Assembly (NCBI GenBank): GCA_954871525.1
Contig: OX940863.1
Span: forward strand, 25,494,001-25,558,000
Direction of reading: 5' to 3'
DNA length: 64,000 bases
From: Parietaria judaica
Taxonomy: Eukaryota; Streptophyta; Magnoliopsida; Rosales; Urticaceae
Position numbers and translations under genes: made by a program. Below, one piece after another: positions 15,832 to 27,168 of the stretch (position 1 is its first letter; each line of letters starts with the position of its first letter). Under the pieces are notes generated by a model. It ran no database searches and was not told where the DNA came from. It saw nothing but the letters and a program-made list of their open reading frames with translations.

Positions 15832-17871
15832 TTTTGTGTTTACTTTAGCGTTTCGCTGGTTTTGCAAGCTTTATCCTTTTTTTCAGTGAATCTGACGGAA
15901 ATACCCTTTGTGGGGACCACTCCAGCTAGCCATAGTTTTTGTAAAATGTCATAACTTTTGTAATTTAAGTATTATTGCGGAAACGGTAACGGGAAATATT
16001 TATGTTTTATAAGCGTCACGATCTAGGAGTGAAGCCGATTAATAAGAATGCTAACAGGTAACAAAATGGCGGAACTGGAATAAAAATGTTACGATGAAAT
16101 AATAATTTGGGTTCGATCAAGACTAATAATAATTGTAAGGATTGCATGAAAACGAAACACACGTCGAGATCTAATTAGATAGGATTAAGGAATAAAATAT
16201 ATATATATGTATTTAATTGTATATTTTTTTAATTATATATTTTATTTTATGAAATACATTTTTTAATAAACTATTGCTTATTAGTTATTAGCTTTACAAT
16301 CTTACTTGTTTAATTGTATTAATTAAATGAGTCTTGAAGTCTTACTTATCTAATTAATTATTCTGATCAAAATTTCTAATTGGCTAATTTATTCATTAAT
16401 TATAGTACCACCTTCAGAAAGAAAAAAAAATAAGTGATCTAATTAGATTGGAAATGACTTACTTTTGATTTGATATTTACAGTTTACACTAATATGGAAT
16501 AAAGATAAGCTTTTATTGTGGAAGATGGCCTCATACTTGCAATTTATTATAGTTTGAATTAATTTTAGTACTTCATAAACTGATCATTTCAAACAACTTG
16601 ATTATATTTTAATGTCACAAAGAATTTAAGTTTCTAAACATCTACAAACTAAAGGCATTAAAATTATCACACTATGAATTATACTATACATATTTTAAAT
16701 GTTTAATTATAAATTTACGAAACATGGAATGTAAAAATTAAACAAAAAAAAAGGTAAATAAGAAGAACCTAAAAATATAATCTCATGACGGCTTTTCCAT
16801 TGAGAAGCACCAAAAATGTAATTTCCAATATTACCTCATGAAGAATACTTTCTTAGGTCACCGAGTGTAAAACACAAATGTTAAAACTACAAGTTGGATG
16901 GACACGTGGCGATTAATGGTGAGTACAAACAAGCATACAACGTGGCAATATATATGATGAGCGACCAAGTGTCGAGAACTTTTCAACGATCAACATTACG
17001 TTCAAAGGTTCAAATGCCACACATCGCGTACCCACGGTGAATTCAATTTACGAATATACACCACCCGCTCAAATTACGAGTATATTGATAAAAAAAAATT
17101 ATAAAAGAATTAAAATTAATATTGCTAGAATAATCGTAAACGGACAGATATTTACGATTAAATATACCATAAAATTGATGGGTATATTGATGAATTTTTT
17201 ATCAAAAATATGGCTCGAATATAAAAAAAAATAACATCAAAAATTTTAAGAGAAAAAATCAATGTGAGATTTTAAAATGGCGTTAGAGATTTTGTAGGGT
17301 AGGTCCTTTTTAATGAATGAGACTTTTTTTCTTCGGTGATGAATATACTCGAGGTCGGACATAGCATTTACCCCGAATTTGAATATAAAATTTGTATGAG
17401 GTCGGAAATTTTGGGTGGTTTAGATCTTTGAATTCGGGTATAAATATCCCCGAATACTTATATAAATATTCCCGAATTCGGATATAGCGTGTACAAACTG
17501 TGTAATATCACCGACTTTTGATAATCATCGAGGTCAAAATAGCTAAGAGGTCGATGATTACACTCGAAGTCGGTTATAATTACAAAGTCGTCCCCTAGTT
17601 CGAACATATAACAATCGCAAATGTCGTCCCCTAGTTCGGACATATACACCGAATTCGGGAATAACAAATGGAACTATTTTGGCGATTGTTCAATTATTAT
17701 CACCGATTTCAGTGATAATATTATACTTCGGTAGGCTTGTCCGAATTCGGAGAACGAAAAATACTATAAGGCTCAAGAGGAAAATAAGAAAGAAACTATA
17801 AACATCATTAGTTTTCAAATTTTAGAAGTAAGTATCCGTTTTTTACTCATTTTCATTATGTTATGAATTTT

Positions 17872-17908
<37 letters not shown>

Positions 17909-20243
17909 ATTTTCTAATTCCCCCGTTGATTGGTCGGTTGTGTAGTACCAGAAAATTATATCACATTTCACATCTTTATTACAAAATAATAATAATAATA
18001 AGTTTCACTTCTCTCTCTTCATCCTATTGGTCAGATGGTTAACTTGTGCTTTTAGCTTTAAATACTCGGTTCGGAGGTTGGCCTACTAATCATTGTTTTT
18101 CCACAGTCAGCCCTCCAAATAAACAGACTTCAAAGATAACCTTATAACTTTAAAGATATTTGTGGAGAAGTAGCCAAACTAGATAATGTTTGATATTAAA
18201 AACAAAAACAAAAAATTATTATTAAGGGTATTTTGGTTAAAAGAAGTTATTGATTACAATTACAATTTCAATTGAATATTCTTATTTTTATTACAAAATT
18301 ACATGTAAATTTTGTAATTAATTACGATTACGATTATAATAAAATAATTACAGCAAATTAAACGCTACCATAGAATAATGCTATGATTTCAATCAAGAAT
18401 CTGGAGTATGATATCACGTTGAGTAATCTGAAGAAAAAAAAATGAAACTATACATTTTTGGTCCAAAAAAATCGGATCTAGAAATTGATTTTCGCATTTT
18501 TAATAACTAAAAAATATAATTCTGGTTTTTTATGTGTGCTTTTGTTAGGAACGTTATATTTAATATCCATGATACATTTTTTTTTAAATAAGTTACAAAA
18601 TATTATAGTCCGGATAAAATATGAAACCGCATTTTTTTTTTCAATTTTATCCGAATTTAACGGGAATTTTTAATTTTTAATTTGTTGTTTCCACAACATT
18701 AAATGAGAGTGTTAGAGATTTACAAGTGGCTTTGTCATTGCAATAGCATAAATTGGGTACCCAAAAAAAGTCTATTTTTTTTTTACATTTTGGCCACTTT
18801 CGTTGCGATTTTTAAGTTTTAAGAATATATCGCAAATTTTTGCTGACTAAAGAAATACTTATTTTGCTAATTTTATTTAGAGAGAGCATTTGAGCCCTAT
18901 AAGTGGGTCATCATAGTCCTAGACGATTCATTAATCCAATTTTAAACTTTTGAGTACTTTTGCCTGAATTTTAAAATTTAGAAATACGCCATCAATTAGT
19001 ATTAATACAAAGGGACTTTATACCGCAAACTGCTAGTCCTCAAGATTAATTTACGTGATTACTGGGGTAACATTTATGAGAGCGAGTCAACGGCTGAGAA
19101 CTCGAGTGGGGGTGTATTTTGGACAAGAAATGACAAAACATGCCTTTTTTGAACAAAGAAAACTGAGTTGGACTTGTGGCGAAGACCCAATCAAGTCACG
19201 AAATTTACTCGCTGAGCTGCAGGGAATGGTACAACAAACTAGCCTACACGCTTCCATACGGAGACTGCCGTGTACTTTCGGTATTGTGGAGGGTAGTTTT
19301 GGAACTTGGAACCTAAGAAAGATTCTGCTTCTGGAGAAATCTTGAATTGACCAAAGTACCCCGTGAAAGAGAGCGTAATCGCGTAAAAATGCCCCTTCGC
19401 TTTTTGGACCACAAAAAGAATTAAAATGGAGATACTGAGTTTTTATTTATTTATTTATTTAGAGAAAATACATCAACTAAAATGAGATCCAATGTTAATG
19501 AATCACGGTCACTCATGTTTTAATTTCGAAATAGATTTTTACATTATTTTTTAAATATAGATTGATAAGTTTTCGCCCATTATATTGGAAACGAGTGCGA
19601 TTGTCTATATCTCTATGTTAATTAATTTTATATAAATAAAAATGCATTTTAAAAATTCAGAACGAAAAAATTCAAGTTCGAAATGAAAAGGGAAATCATA
19701 AACTCTAAAATAGGATTTAGAATTCTCCAATAACCATATTTACATTATTATTTTATTGTCAATATGTATAGTGGTCATAAATTAAACCACACATTGCTTG
19801 ATTAATTTAGTGGATTGATCACTACTAATACTATAAGAAATGACTCTCTAAATAATATAAAATGAAATAGCGTGCAAGTGAATGGAGTTTGATTCCTTTT
19901 TTGGTTACCTTAATTTTTTAATTGTTAATTTATGTATTTTGGTAATGGTGTAGGTGATTGAGTTATTGTACCTCATTAAAATCTTTACCTATAAAATAGT
20001 GTACCACCAAACTCCTAAAACCATAGCCAAAGCCAAAAGTTGGTGCTCTCGTATAAAAGGACTACTAAATGCTGCAATTGGGAAGTGAAAATGTACCAAA
20101 TGGGTTAAAAGAATTATTGGGAATTCCCCTTAAAATTACACGTGGCATAACAAAGTACCCAAATTTTAAGAATTTATGATGATTGATGACTAAATAAATA
20201 ACATATACCATTTTATCAAAAAAAAAAAAAAAAACATATACCA
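15832..20243. other. AT-rich intergenic DNA with simple repeats, no gene recognised
   Basis: About 4.4 kb lacking recognisable coding sequence. It contains a TA microsatellite (17874-17905), a stretch with repeated CCGAATTCGG and CGTCCCCTAGTTCG motifs (about 17400-17760), and a 96-codon plus-strand frame (19055-19345) that I do not recognise and do not call. Near 20200 a 16-A run is flanked by repeated ACATATACCATT. Confidence 0.5.
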
Positions 20244-20424
20244 TTAAAAAGATGGGTTAATGACGGTGAAAATACCCAAACTTTTGTCAAAGAACCCATC
20301 GTATACCCAAAGTCGAAAAGTGGTAGCAAAAGTACCCAAAGTATGTTTTGGGGCGTTGACCAGTTTTTTCCGTCCATCATTTAACGGTGCCAGATTCACG
20401 TTGATTTTGTCTGTACGGGTTCGG

Positions 20425-20808
20425 GTTGACTTTTTCAAAATCGGGTCGAGTTATCTTTTTGAAACGGGGTTGGGTTGAGTTTTGTTTTGGAACGGGGCCA
20501 GTTGGACTTTTTATTATTAAGTGACATAGTAATAGAAACCCGATCCCAAAAATTCAACTCAATTCTGATAAAAAAAAAATCGATTTGACCCCATATCAAT
20601 AAAGTCAACTTGACCAGGTTCTTAAAGTCAACCCGACCAAAGTCTGAAAAAGTCAACCTGGGTCTGAAAAAGTCAAACCAACCCGTTCCTAAAAATTCAA
20701 CTCGATCCTGGTCCGAAAAGGTCAACCCAACCCCGTTCCTAATAAGTCAACCCGAACCCGGTTCGTAAAAAAAACATATGCTTCTATTACTATGTCACTT
20801 ATTAATAA
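20425..20808. repeat. Foldback region of GTCAACCC-type short repeats
   Basis: Inside the outer MULE, TTATTAAGTGACATAGTAATAGAA (20512-20535 approx.) recurs inverted at about 20780-20806. Between them a unit of about 20-25 bp around AAAAGTCAACCCGAYC is repeated some eight times, and on the left of the pair the same unit appears in reverse complement. The 96-codon minus frame over it is a by-product of the repeat. Confidence 0.6.
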
Positions 20809-20854
20809 GTTTCTATTTATATTCTTATTTTTGTCATGATATAACGTGAGGTGA

Positions 20855-20920
20855 ATGTGTTTTAGTGGTTATGTTGCTCTTATATATGGGGGAGGTGATG
20901 AGTTCGAGTCATACCAAAAC
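20855..20920 (+). other. tRNA-like (SINE head) remnant
   Basis: TTTAGTGGTTATG resembles a Pol III A box and GAGTTCGAGTCAT, about 35 bp on, a B box. The arrangement recalls tRNA-derived SINE heads. No cloverleaf or poly(A) tail is visible. Low confidence. Confidence 0.25.
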
Positions 20921-21129
20921 CATAATGTTTTAACCAGGGTTCGACTTACCACCGATTATCGTCGATAATCGACGATAATCGGTCTTACCGGTAGTTACCG
21001 GTAAGTTACCGGCTATTACACTTACCGTTTTATGAGCTTACCGACGATTATCGAGCTTTTCGACAAACCGAAAGACAGACGATTATCGGTGTTTCACGTG
21101 TAAAAAAAAAATTCTTTTCGGTGCAATTA

Positions 21130-22667
21130 AAAAAAGATTTAGGGCAAATATTTAACCCCCTTTCTCACTTTTCTCGCCGATTTTCGACCCTCTCTCTCTT
21201 CTCGCCTCTTCTCGCCGCCGACTGACCTAATGTTATGATTTCTCGCCGATTTTCGAACTGGTAAGTCCCATCTTTTCGGTTAAACTCAAGCTTTTCCATA
21301 AAATTTGTGTGTGTGGCAAAAGTTTGCAAAGTTTAGTTTTAAGCTTTTTACACCGAATTTATCCAAAAAATTTCGAACTTTTGGGTATATTTAGGAGGTA
21401 TAATCTTAGATCTATATGTTTCTTGCAATTTTCTTTGATATTTACTTATTTTACACGAATTTGAGATGATTAGCATAAGTTATAGAAAGTAAGATTAAGT
21501 TGTTCATGAGTTTATGTTTGGTGAATTAGAAAGGTTGACACTTTAAGGATTTTGAGTTGTATTTTTGCATTTTTATGATTTTATGTTGTAGGAAACTTGT
21601 TTCCATGACTTTATTTGTAATTATTTTGTAGGAATTAGATGAAATATATAAAGATTACAATATGTTTTAGGTTTATTATGTAAAATTTTTGTATATTCAT
21701 ATCAAGATTGCATTTTTTATGTTTTAGAGCTATATAATCAATTTTTTTTCATGTATATAATTGAATAATAAATTATTGTAATAGTTTCTATGAAATTGGG
21801 TCGATTTTTAGGTAAATTAGAGGCTTAATTCGGATTTTTGAATAATTACGGCAAAAGTATTTAAAATTTACTTTTTGTGTTTTATGAAGCAATATATTAA
21901 TTTTTAGGGGTTTTTTAGTTTATTAAATATTTTTTAAAATATTAATCTAATTTTTCTCTGTAAAATTTTTTCAGATTTTACGATAATTCGGTTTTACCTA
22001 TAACTACGGCAAAAGTATTGCAAGTTTATCTTGCGTGTTTTGTCGAGGTAATCTACTACTTTTTTCGGGGGTTTTCCTTTATTAATTATTTTTTTAAATA
22101 TTAATGTGAATTTTTGGTGTATTTTATTTGCAGATTTGATGGTATTCGGTTTTTGTCTTAATTACGGCGAAAGTGTGAGAAGTTTATATTTTGGTGATTT
22201 TCTCGATAATGTACTCATTTTTTTGGGTGTTTCCCTTGATTAGATATTTTTGAAAATCTGAGTCTGATTTTTTGAGGTGAATTTTTGGCAGATTTGAAGA
22301 CATTCCGGTTTTTGTCTTAATTGCGGCGAAAGTGTTGAAGTTTATCTTTTGGTGATTTCCAAGGCAATGCGCTCATTTTTTTGGGTGTTTTCCTTTGTTA
22401 ATTATTTTTTAAACTATTAATCTGATTTTTTGGTGTATTTTATTTGCAGATTTGAAGACATTCCGGTTTTTTTCTTAATTGCGGCGAAAGTCCTCAAGTT
22501 TATCTTTTGGTGATTTCCAAGGCAATGCGCTCATTTTTTTGGGTGTTTTCCTTTGTTAATTATTTTTTAAACTATTAATCTGATTTTTTGGTGCATTTTA
22601 TTTGCAGATTTGAAGACATTCCGGTTTTTGTCTTAATTGCGGCGAAAGTCCTCAAGTTTATCTAAAA
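21130..22667 (+). other. 5' leader region and probable leader intron of the hAT transposase gene
   Basis: A pyrimidine-rich stretch (about 21150-21255) ends at a good donor, AACTG/GTAAGTC, at 21259/21260. A TTTTATTTGCAG acceptor lies at 22596-22607, about 60 nt before the ATG. Between them are AT-rich intronic sequence and a 158-bp tandem repeat. This is inferred from splice signals only. Confidence 0.45.
21972..22667 (+). repeat. 158-bp tandem repeat before the transposase ATG
   Basis: Units start at CAG-ATTT at 21972, 22131, 22289, 22447 and 22605 (the last partial), a period of 158-159 bp; a decayed unit may precede them near 21814. The inner copies are nearly identical and divergence rises with distance from the gene. 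Each copy contains CGGTTTTTGTCTTAATT, a GCGGCGAAAGT block and TCATTTTTTTGGGTGTTT. Three of the unit boundaries (before 22131, 22447 and 22605) carry TTTTATTTGCAG, which looks like a 3' splice site. Confidence 0.85.
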
Positions 22668-25543
22668 ATGAGTAAAGACAACATTGCGAGGGAGCATTGC
22701 ACTCCCTATAGAGATCCGAGCAACAACTCCGGTTTCAAGTGCAACTACTGTGGGAAAGAGATCAGAGGTGGCGGGATCACCAGAATGAAACAACATTTGG
22801 CCGGCAATGATAAGAACAAAAATGTCGCGCCGTGTACCGAAGTCCCGAACGATGTGCGGAACCTCATCAGGGATACTATGCGGAGTTACCAGAAGAAGAA
22901 GCAGAAGAGGCACGATTTAGCCGTTAATATACGGGAAAATATTTACCAGAGGGCCGAGGGTTCTTCTTCTGATGAAGACGACGAGACCGTGCCTGTGGAC
23001 GTTGAAAGAGTAGTGGCACGACAAATAAAGAAATCCCGTCAAGAGGCAGCGGCCAAACAATGGGAAGAAGACCAGGCCGGAGGCGGCGCAAGCAGTCCCG
23101 GTCCCACCACTACATCGGCGCTGTTCGATAGGCCTTCGAAAAAACAGAAAAGGGTCGACTTAATGTTTTTACCGAAGACAATCTTGAAGGTCGGGAAGGC
23201 GATAGCCAAATACATAATCCACAAAGGGATTCCGTGGTGTCACGTCGACGATATTCTTTTCCACAACATGCTGTTTTGCGTAGCCGAAGCAGGTAACCTA
23301 ATTTATGATTTTATTTAAGTTGAAGTTAAAGTTAACTATTAATATTTAATAATATTGCATTTTACGAGTGTAGGCGTTGGATGCCCGTATCCCACGTCAA
23401 AGGACATCGCGGGCAAGTATCTGACAATGGAGTTCGAGGAGTGGCAGAAGTACAAGCAGGATCAGATTCCCGTATGGCGAAAGTTTGGCGTGACGATCAT
23501 GTCGAACGGTTGGACTGGACCGACGAATATGTCGATCCTGAACATCATGATCTTTTCGGCAGGGAGGACGGTATTTATCAAGGCAATCAACGCGTCCGCC
23601 CACGCCAAGAATGCGCATTACTTGGCCAGGGTATTTTCTGCAGTGATTGAGGAGATCGGCCCGCATAACGTGGTGCAAATTGTGACCGACAACGCCGCAG
23701 CTTACAAAAAAGCCGGCACCGATTTGATGGAGAAGTACAATTTGTACTGGACGCCGTGCGCTGCCCACTGCATCGACTTGATGTTTCACGACATCGGCAA
23801 AAGGACGAGCATCCAGGAGACCGTGAAGGGGTGTAGACTCATCACGAAGTTTATCTACAACCACGGCCAGGTCCTCGATACAATGAGGAAGACATGCAAG
23901 GGTGAGATCATCCGTCCGGGGGCGACAAGGTTTGCCACAAACTTTCTCTCCCTGACCAGCTTAAAGGGGGAAAAAGGCCGGACTCAAGGCGATGTTTATA
24001 TCCGAGTGGTGGGATAACTCCTTGTTCAAGACCACGAGAGAAGGGAGAGCCGCGGCCACATTGTGCTTGAGCGATTCTTTTTGGGCTTCGGTTGACAACG
24101 CCTTGAGCGTGTTCGCCCCCTTGTACACAGCACTCCGGCTCGTCGACACCGAGGTGCATCCCACGATGGGAATGGTGTATCGCTTGTTCGAAATCATCGT
24201 AGCGGCGCTCAGCGCACTTCAAGGAAAACAATGGGCAGTCGAAATTGTGGAGGCGCGATGGCATAAAAACTTGGACCATCCATTGCATATTGCGGCCCAC
24301 TTCTTGAACCCCAGAATCGCCTACGAGCGAGACATTGAGATGCCAGAAAATGCCATCCGAGATGTCACCAGGGTTTACGACCGGTTGTTTCCTCATGAGG
24401 ACGTGACACATCTGGCGGCAGAGGTAAGATCTTACTTTAACCTTGTAATTTTACTCCCACTTCTTAAATTAAATTAAAACTAACTTTCTATATGTGTGGT
24501 GTAGTGCGTGAAGTTTCGTGACGCTGTAGGTCCGTTGCGCGAGCGGTCATGCGTGGCAGCACGGAAGACTCTTGCACCCGGTAAGTTTTACACATTGAAG
24601 TTCAACATGCTAAGTTTTACACATGCTAAGTTAAGTTTTTTTATTCATTTACAGCTGAGTGGTGGAGCATATTCGGGGGTCCGTGCCCCACATTACAGAA
24701 GCTAGCAATGCGGATTTTGTCGCAAACCGCGTCGGCCTCAGCGTGTGAGAGGAACTGGAGCACGTTTGCCCTCATCCACACCAAGCTCCGCAATCGTCTG
24801 GCGTACGCGACACTTGAGAAGCTAGTTTTCTGCAACTACAATCATAAGCTAGCGATCCGAGACTTGAAGGCGCAGTACGACCAGGCCGACAAAGCCGATC
24901 CGTATGAGTACCTCACGAGGTCTTTGGCTATGGCCTCTGCTGGTGTTGACTTCGAGGACGCAATTGTAGAGTGGATCCGACCAGTCCACCTCGACGACGA
25001 AGATGGCAACCCAGACCCAGAGATCGCCGCGGAGGCTCAATCATTCGGAGCTGTGATCAGCCGAATCCTTGGTGAGCAAAGGCTCGGTCCTACCCCCGAC
25101 CCTCCAGGGGTTCATGGAGGAGTTGACTGCGGCTCAAACGCCGCTGGGGCTAGTTCTAGTCAACAGCGTACTCATACGACCGGTACTCACCGTAGTTCCC
25201 CTTCCCATAGCCCCTCACAATCACATAGCGGCTGGGGTGGGGGAGGTGACTACCAGGGAGGATGGGGTGGCGCCCAGGGAGGATGGGGAGGTGACACCCA
25301 GGGAGGATGGGGTGCCAGCCAGGGAGGATGGGGTGGCATGCAGAGAGGTACAGGTGATTATTACTATTTTAATTTTGCTGATTACATGCAGATATGAATG
25401 TCAACTAATTTGTTTCCTCAATAGGTGATACGTATCGAGGCGACCTGAACTACGACCCTGCCAACATGGGATACATTCCCGACCAACAGTACGGTGACCA
25501 ACAATCTCCAAGACAACAAGATGACGCATCTTCTGCTATTTGA
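22668..25543 (+). pseudogene. hAT transposase (BED finger, DUF659, hAT dimerisation), damaged
   Basis: Five exons are supported by GT-AG introns: 22668-23292, 23374-24423, 24505-24580, 24655-25347 and 25425-25543. In order: a BED-type zinc finger (CNYCGKEIRGGGITRMKQH, residues about 25-45), a basic/acidic linker, a DUF659-type RNase-H-like domain (GWTGPTNMSILN... VTDNAAAYKKAG...WTPCAAHCIDL), the hAT C-terminal dimerisation domain (ASACERNWSTFALIHTK), and a Gly-Trp-rich tail. A one-base excess in the G5A5 run at 23966-23975 shifts the frame within exon 2. The Asp normally found in the first catalytic motif (DGWT) is Asn (codon 23505-23507). Corrected for the shift the frame would be about 853 codons. 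After the TGA at 25541 the same frame stays open to 25870. The protein would bind the element's termini and catalyse cut-and-paste transposition, but this copy is unlikely to be active. Confidence 0.9.
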
Positions 25544-25870
25544 TTCTACTTGGGCAGTGACTATCTATCTCAGAGCGAGAACCCCGTCGACGAGCTGTCC
25601 GGGAACTTTGAGACGATGTCGATGGGTACTTCCGTGAGCACTCAATTTGCTACTCCGCATCTTTTGCTCGATAACGGAGTGTGGGCGCATCCTCAGTATC
25701 CATCTCGTGGCGTGTTTACGGAGCAACACATATATGATTACCATGTGAGTAACTTCCGTATGCACTTCGAACCACATGGCTTGTTTTGGAGGACATATTG
25801 CAACATGCATTTGGAATCAAGTGGTGCCTCGGGTATTATGGAAGCCCATAGGAGATCGTCGTACTTTTGA
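25544..25870 (+). other. In-frame open continuation downstream of the transposase stop
   Basis: The frame ending at TGA 25541-25543 continues without another stop for 108 codons, to a TGA at 25868. The translated sequence (rich in Ser, His, aromatic residues) has no motif I recognise. It could be the original C-terminal region cut off by a nonsense change, or chance. Confidence 0.35.
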
Positions 25871-26519
25871 GGTTGGAGACTTGTTAGACTTTGTATTAGC
25901 CTTTATATTTGATAGTTGAGACTTGTTAGAGTTAGACTATGTGTGTGTGTATGACATTATCTATGTGTGTGTATGACATTATCTATGTTTTGTATTAGAG
26001 GTATGATATTATCAAAATATTTTATAAGTTTTCTGTCGAAAAGTATCGAAAAGTATCGATAATCTGTCGATAATCATCGAAAAGTATCGGTAATCGGTAA
26101 GCTACAGTGTTATAGGTTTTCCGTCGGTTAATCGGTAAGCTATCGATTAATCCGTCGAAAACGGTAATCGGTTTATCGGTAAAATCGGTAAGTTGAACCT
26201 TGGTTTTAACATTTATTTAGATGATGTCAACTGAATTTTTTTTAAATGGTTTATCGCGGCATAAATACCCAAACTTTAGTTTATCTCGGCATAAATACCC
26301 AAAGTTTGGATGATGTGGTGGTCAACGACTACGTGGCGTGCCACGTGGAAAGAGGCTAACGGCCACGTGGACGGCACCGTTAGTGGATGGACGGAAAAAA
26401 CTAGTCAACGCCTCAAAACGTATTTTGGGTACTTTTGCCATCACTTTTCGACTTTGAGTACACGAGGGGTTCTTTAACCAAAGTTGAATATTTTTGCCGT
26501 CATTAACTCTTAAAAAGAT

Positions 26520-27168
26520 AGTTCGAAAAAAATAAAATACATTAGGGCAGGCCGGGCCGTCCGAGCTGAAGTTGGAGCTCAGGCCAGCCCATGCATAGGG
26601 AATTTATGCTCGAGGGCTTGAATCCTCAGGGAGCTAGGGTCGGATGAGCTTTGGCATCACACTGTCTAAGTTCGCCCGACACACAAGGTAATTTGTGACA
26701 AAAATATTGGAAAAATTATGTATCGCACAACAAAACACACATCTCTTGAATGAAGGAACAAGAATATATAAGTAAAATACAAAAGAACTCGTTGTGTAAT
26801 TAGAGTTCCTAGTTTAATATGTATATGGAGTTTAATTATGTTTTCGTAATGAAAAAACAATATTTAAGTTTTTTGACATATTGAAATTTATAATTCGCAA
26901 AACTATGTAGATGAATCAATTTATATATATTAGAGAGCACAACTTATGTTCACTTGTCCTTATGCCCCAAAAAATCTTTTGAGTTGACAAAATCACCCCT
27001 GATAAAATGTAGGCCGACCTTCTTCACCACGTTGACGCTTCTGATTTATTCCGTTTCACACACCTACGTGATATGCTCATATTCTACCAAACATGAATCA
27101 TATACTTGACCCATTCTTTTTATGAATCATATAGTTGACCCATTCTGTTGAACTAGCTGTTTAAACAA
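26520..27168. other. Intergenic DNA with a GC-rich GGGCCGGGCC-type patch
   Basis: From 26540 to 26690 there is a GC-richer patch containing GGCAGGCCGGGCCGTCC, a common low-copy repeat type in plants. No gene is seen. Confidence 0.4.

Larger units (their letters stand above)
20927..26210 (+). mobile_element. hAT transposon (5,268 bp) with perfect 8-bp target duplication
   Basis: The element runs from CAGGGTTCGACTTACC (20935) to GGTAAGTTGAACCTTG (26202), whose reverse complement CAAGGTTCAACTTACC matches the start at 14 of 16 positions. GTTTTAAC is repeated on both sides (20927-20934, 26203-26210). The terminal 150-200 bp at each end are packed with short CGATAATCG/TATCGA motifs in both orientations, the subterminal motif clusters that hAT transposases typically bind. 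It encodes one transposase gene on the plus strand. Confidence 0.95.
20244..26519. mobile_element. MULE-type non-autonomous element split by a nested hAT transposon
   Basis: The outer ends at 20254 (GGGTTAATGACGG) and 26509 (reversed GAGTTAATGACGG) are inverted copies over about 140 bp, sharing in order AAAGAACCC, CAAAGTCGAAAAGTG, AAAAGTACCCAAA, GTTTTTTCCGTCCATC and AACGGTGCC. Identical 10-bp repeats TTAAAAAGAT flank them (20244-20253, 26510-26519), fitting the 9-11 bp duplications of MULEs. Without the hAT insertion at 20935-26202 and its duplicated 8 bp, the outer element would be about 980 bp. It has no coding capacity of its own. Confidence 0.85.

Noticed and set aside
18010..18115. tRNA-like sequence (GGTCAGATGGTTAAC ... 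CGGTTCGG)
   Set aside because: No cloverleaf and a poor B box; not supportable as a tRNA or SINE.
19055..19345. 96-codon plus-strand frame with protein-like composition
   Set aside because: No recognised motif, no supporting introns or promoter, and surrounded by decayed repeat-like sequence.
20435..20725. 96-codon minus-strand frame
   Set aside because: Produced by tandem GTCAACCC-type repeats; no protein resemblance.
25069..25428. 119-codon plus frame overlapping the transposase tail
   Set aside because: Out-of-frame shadow of the Gly-Trp repeat region.
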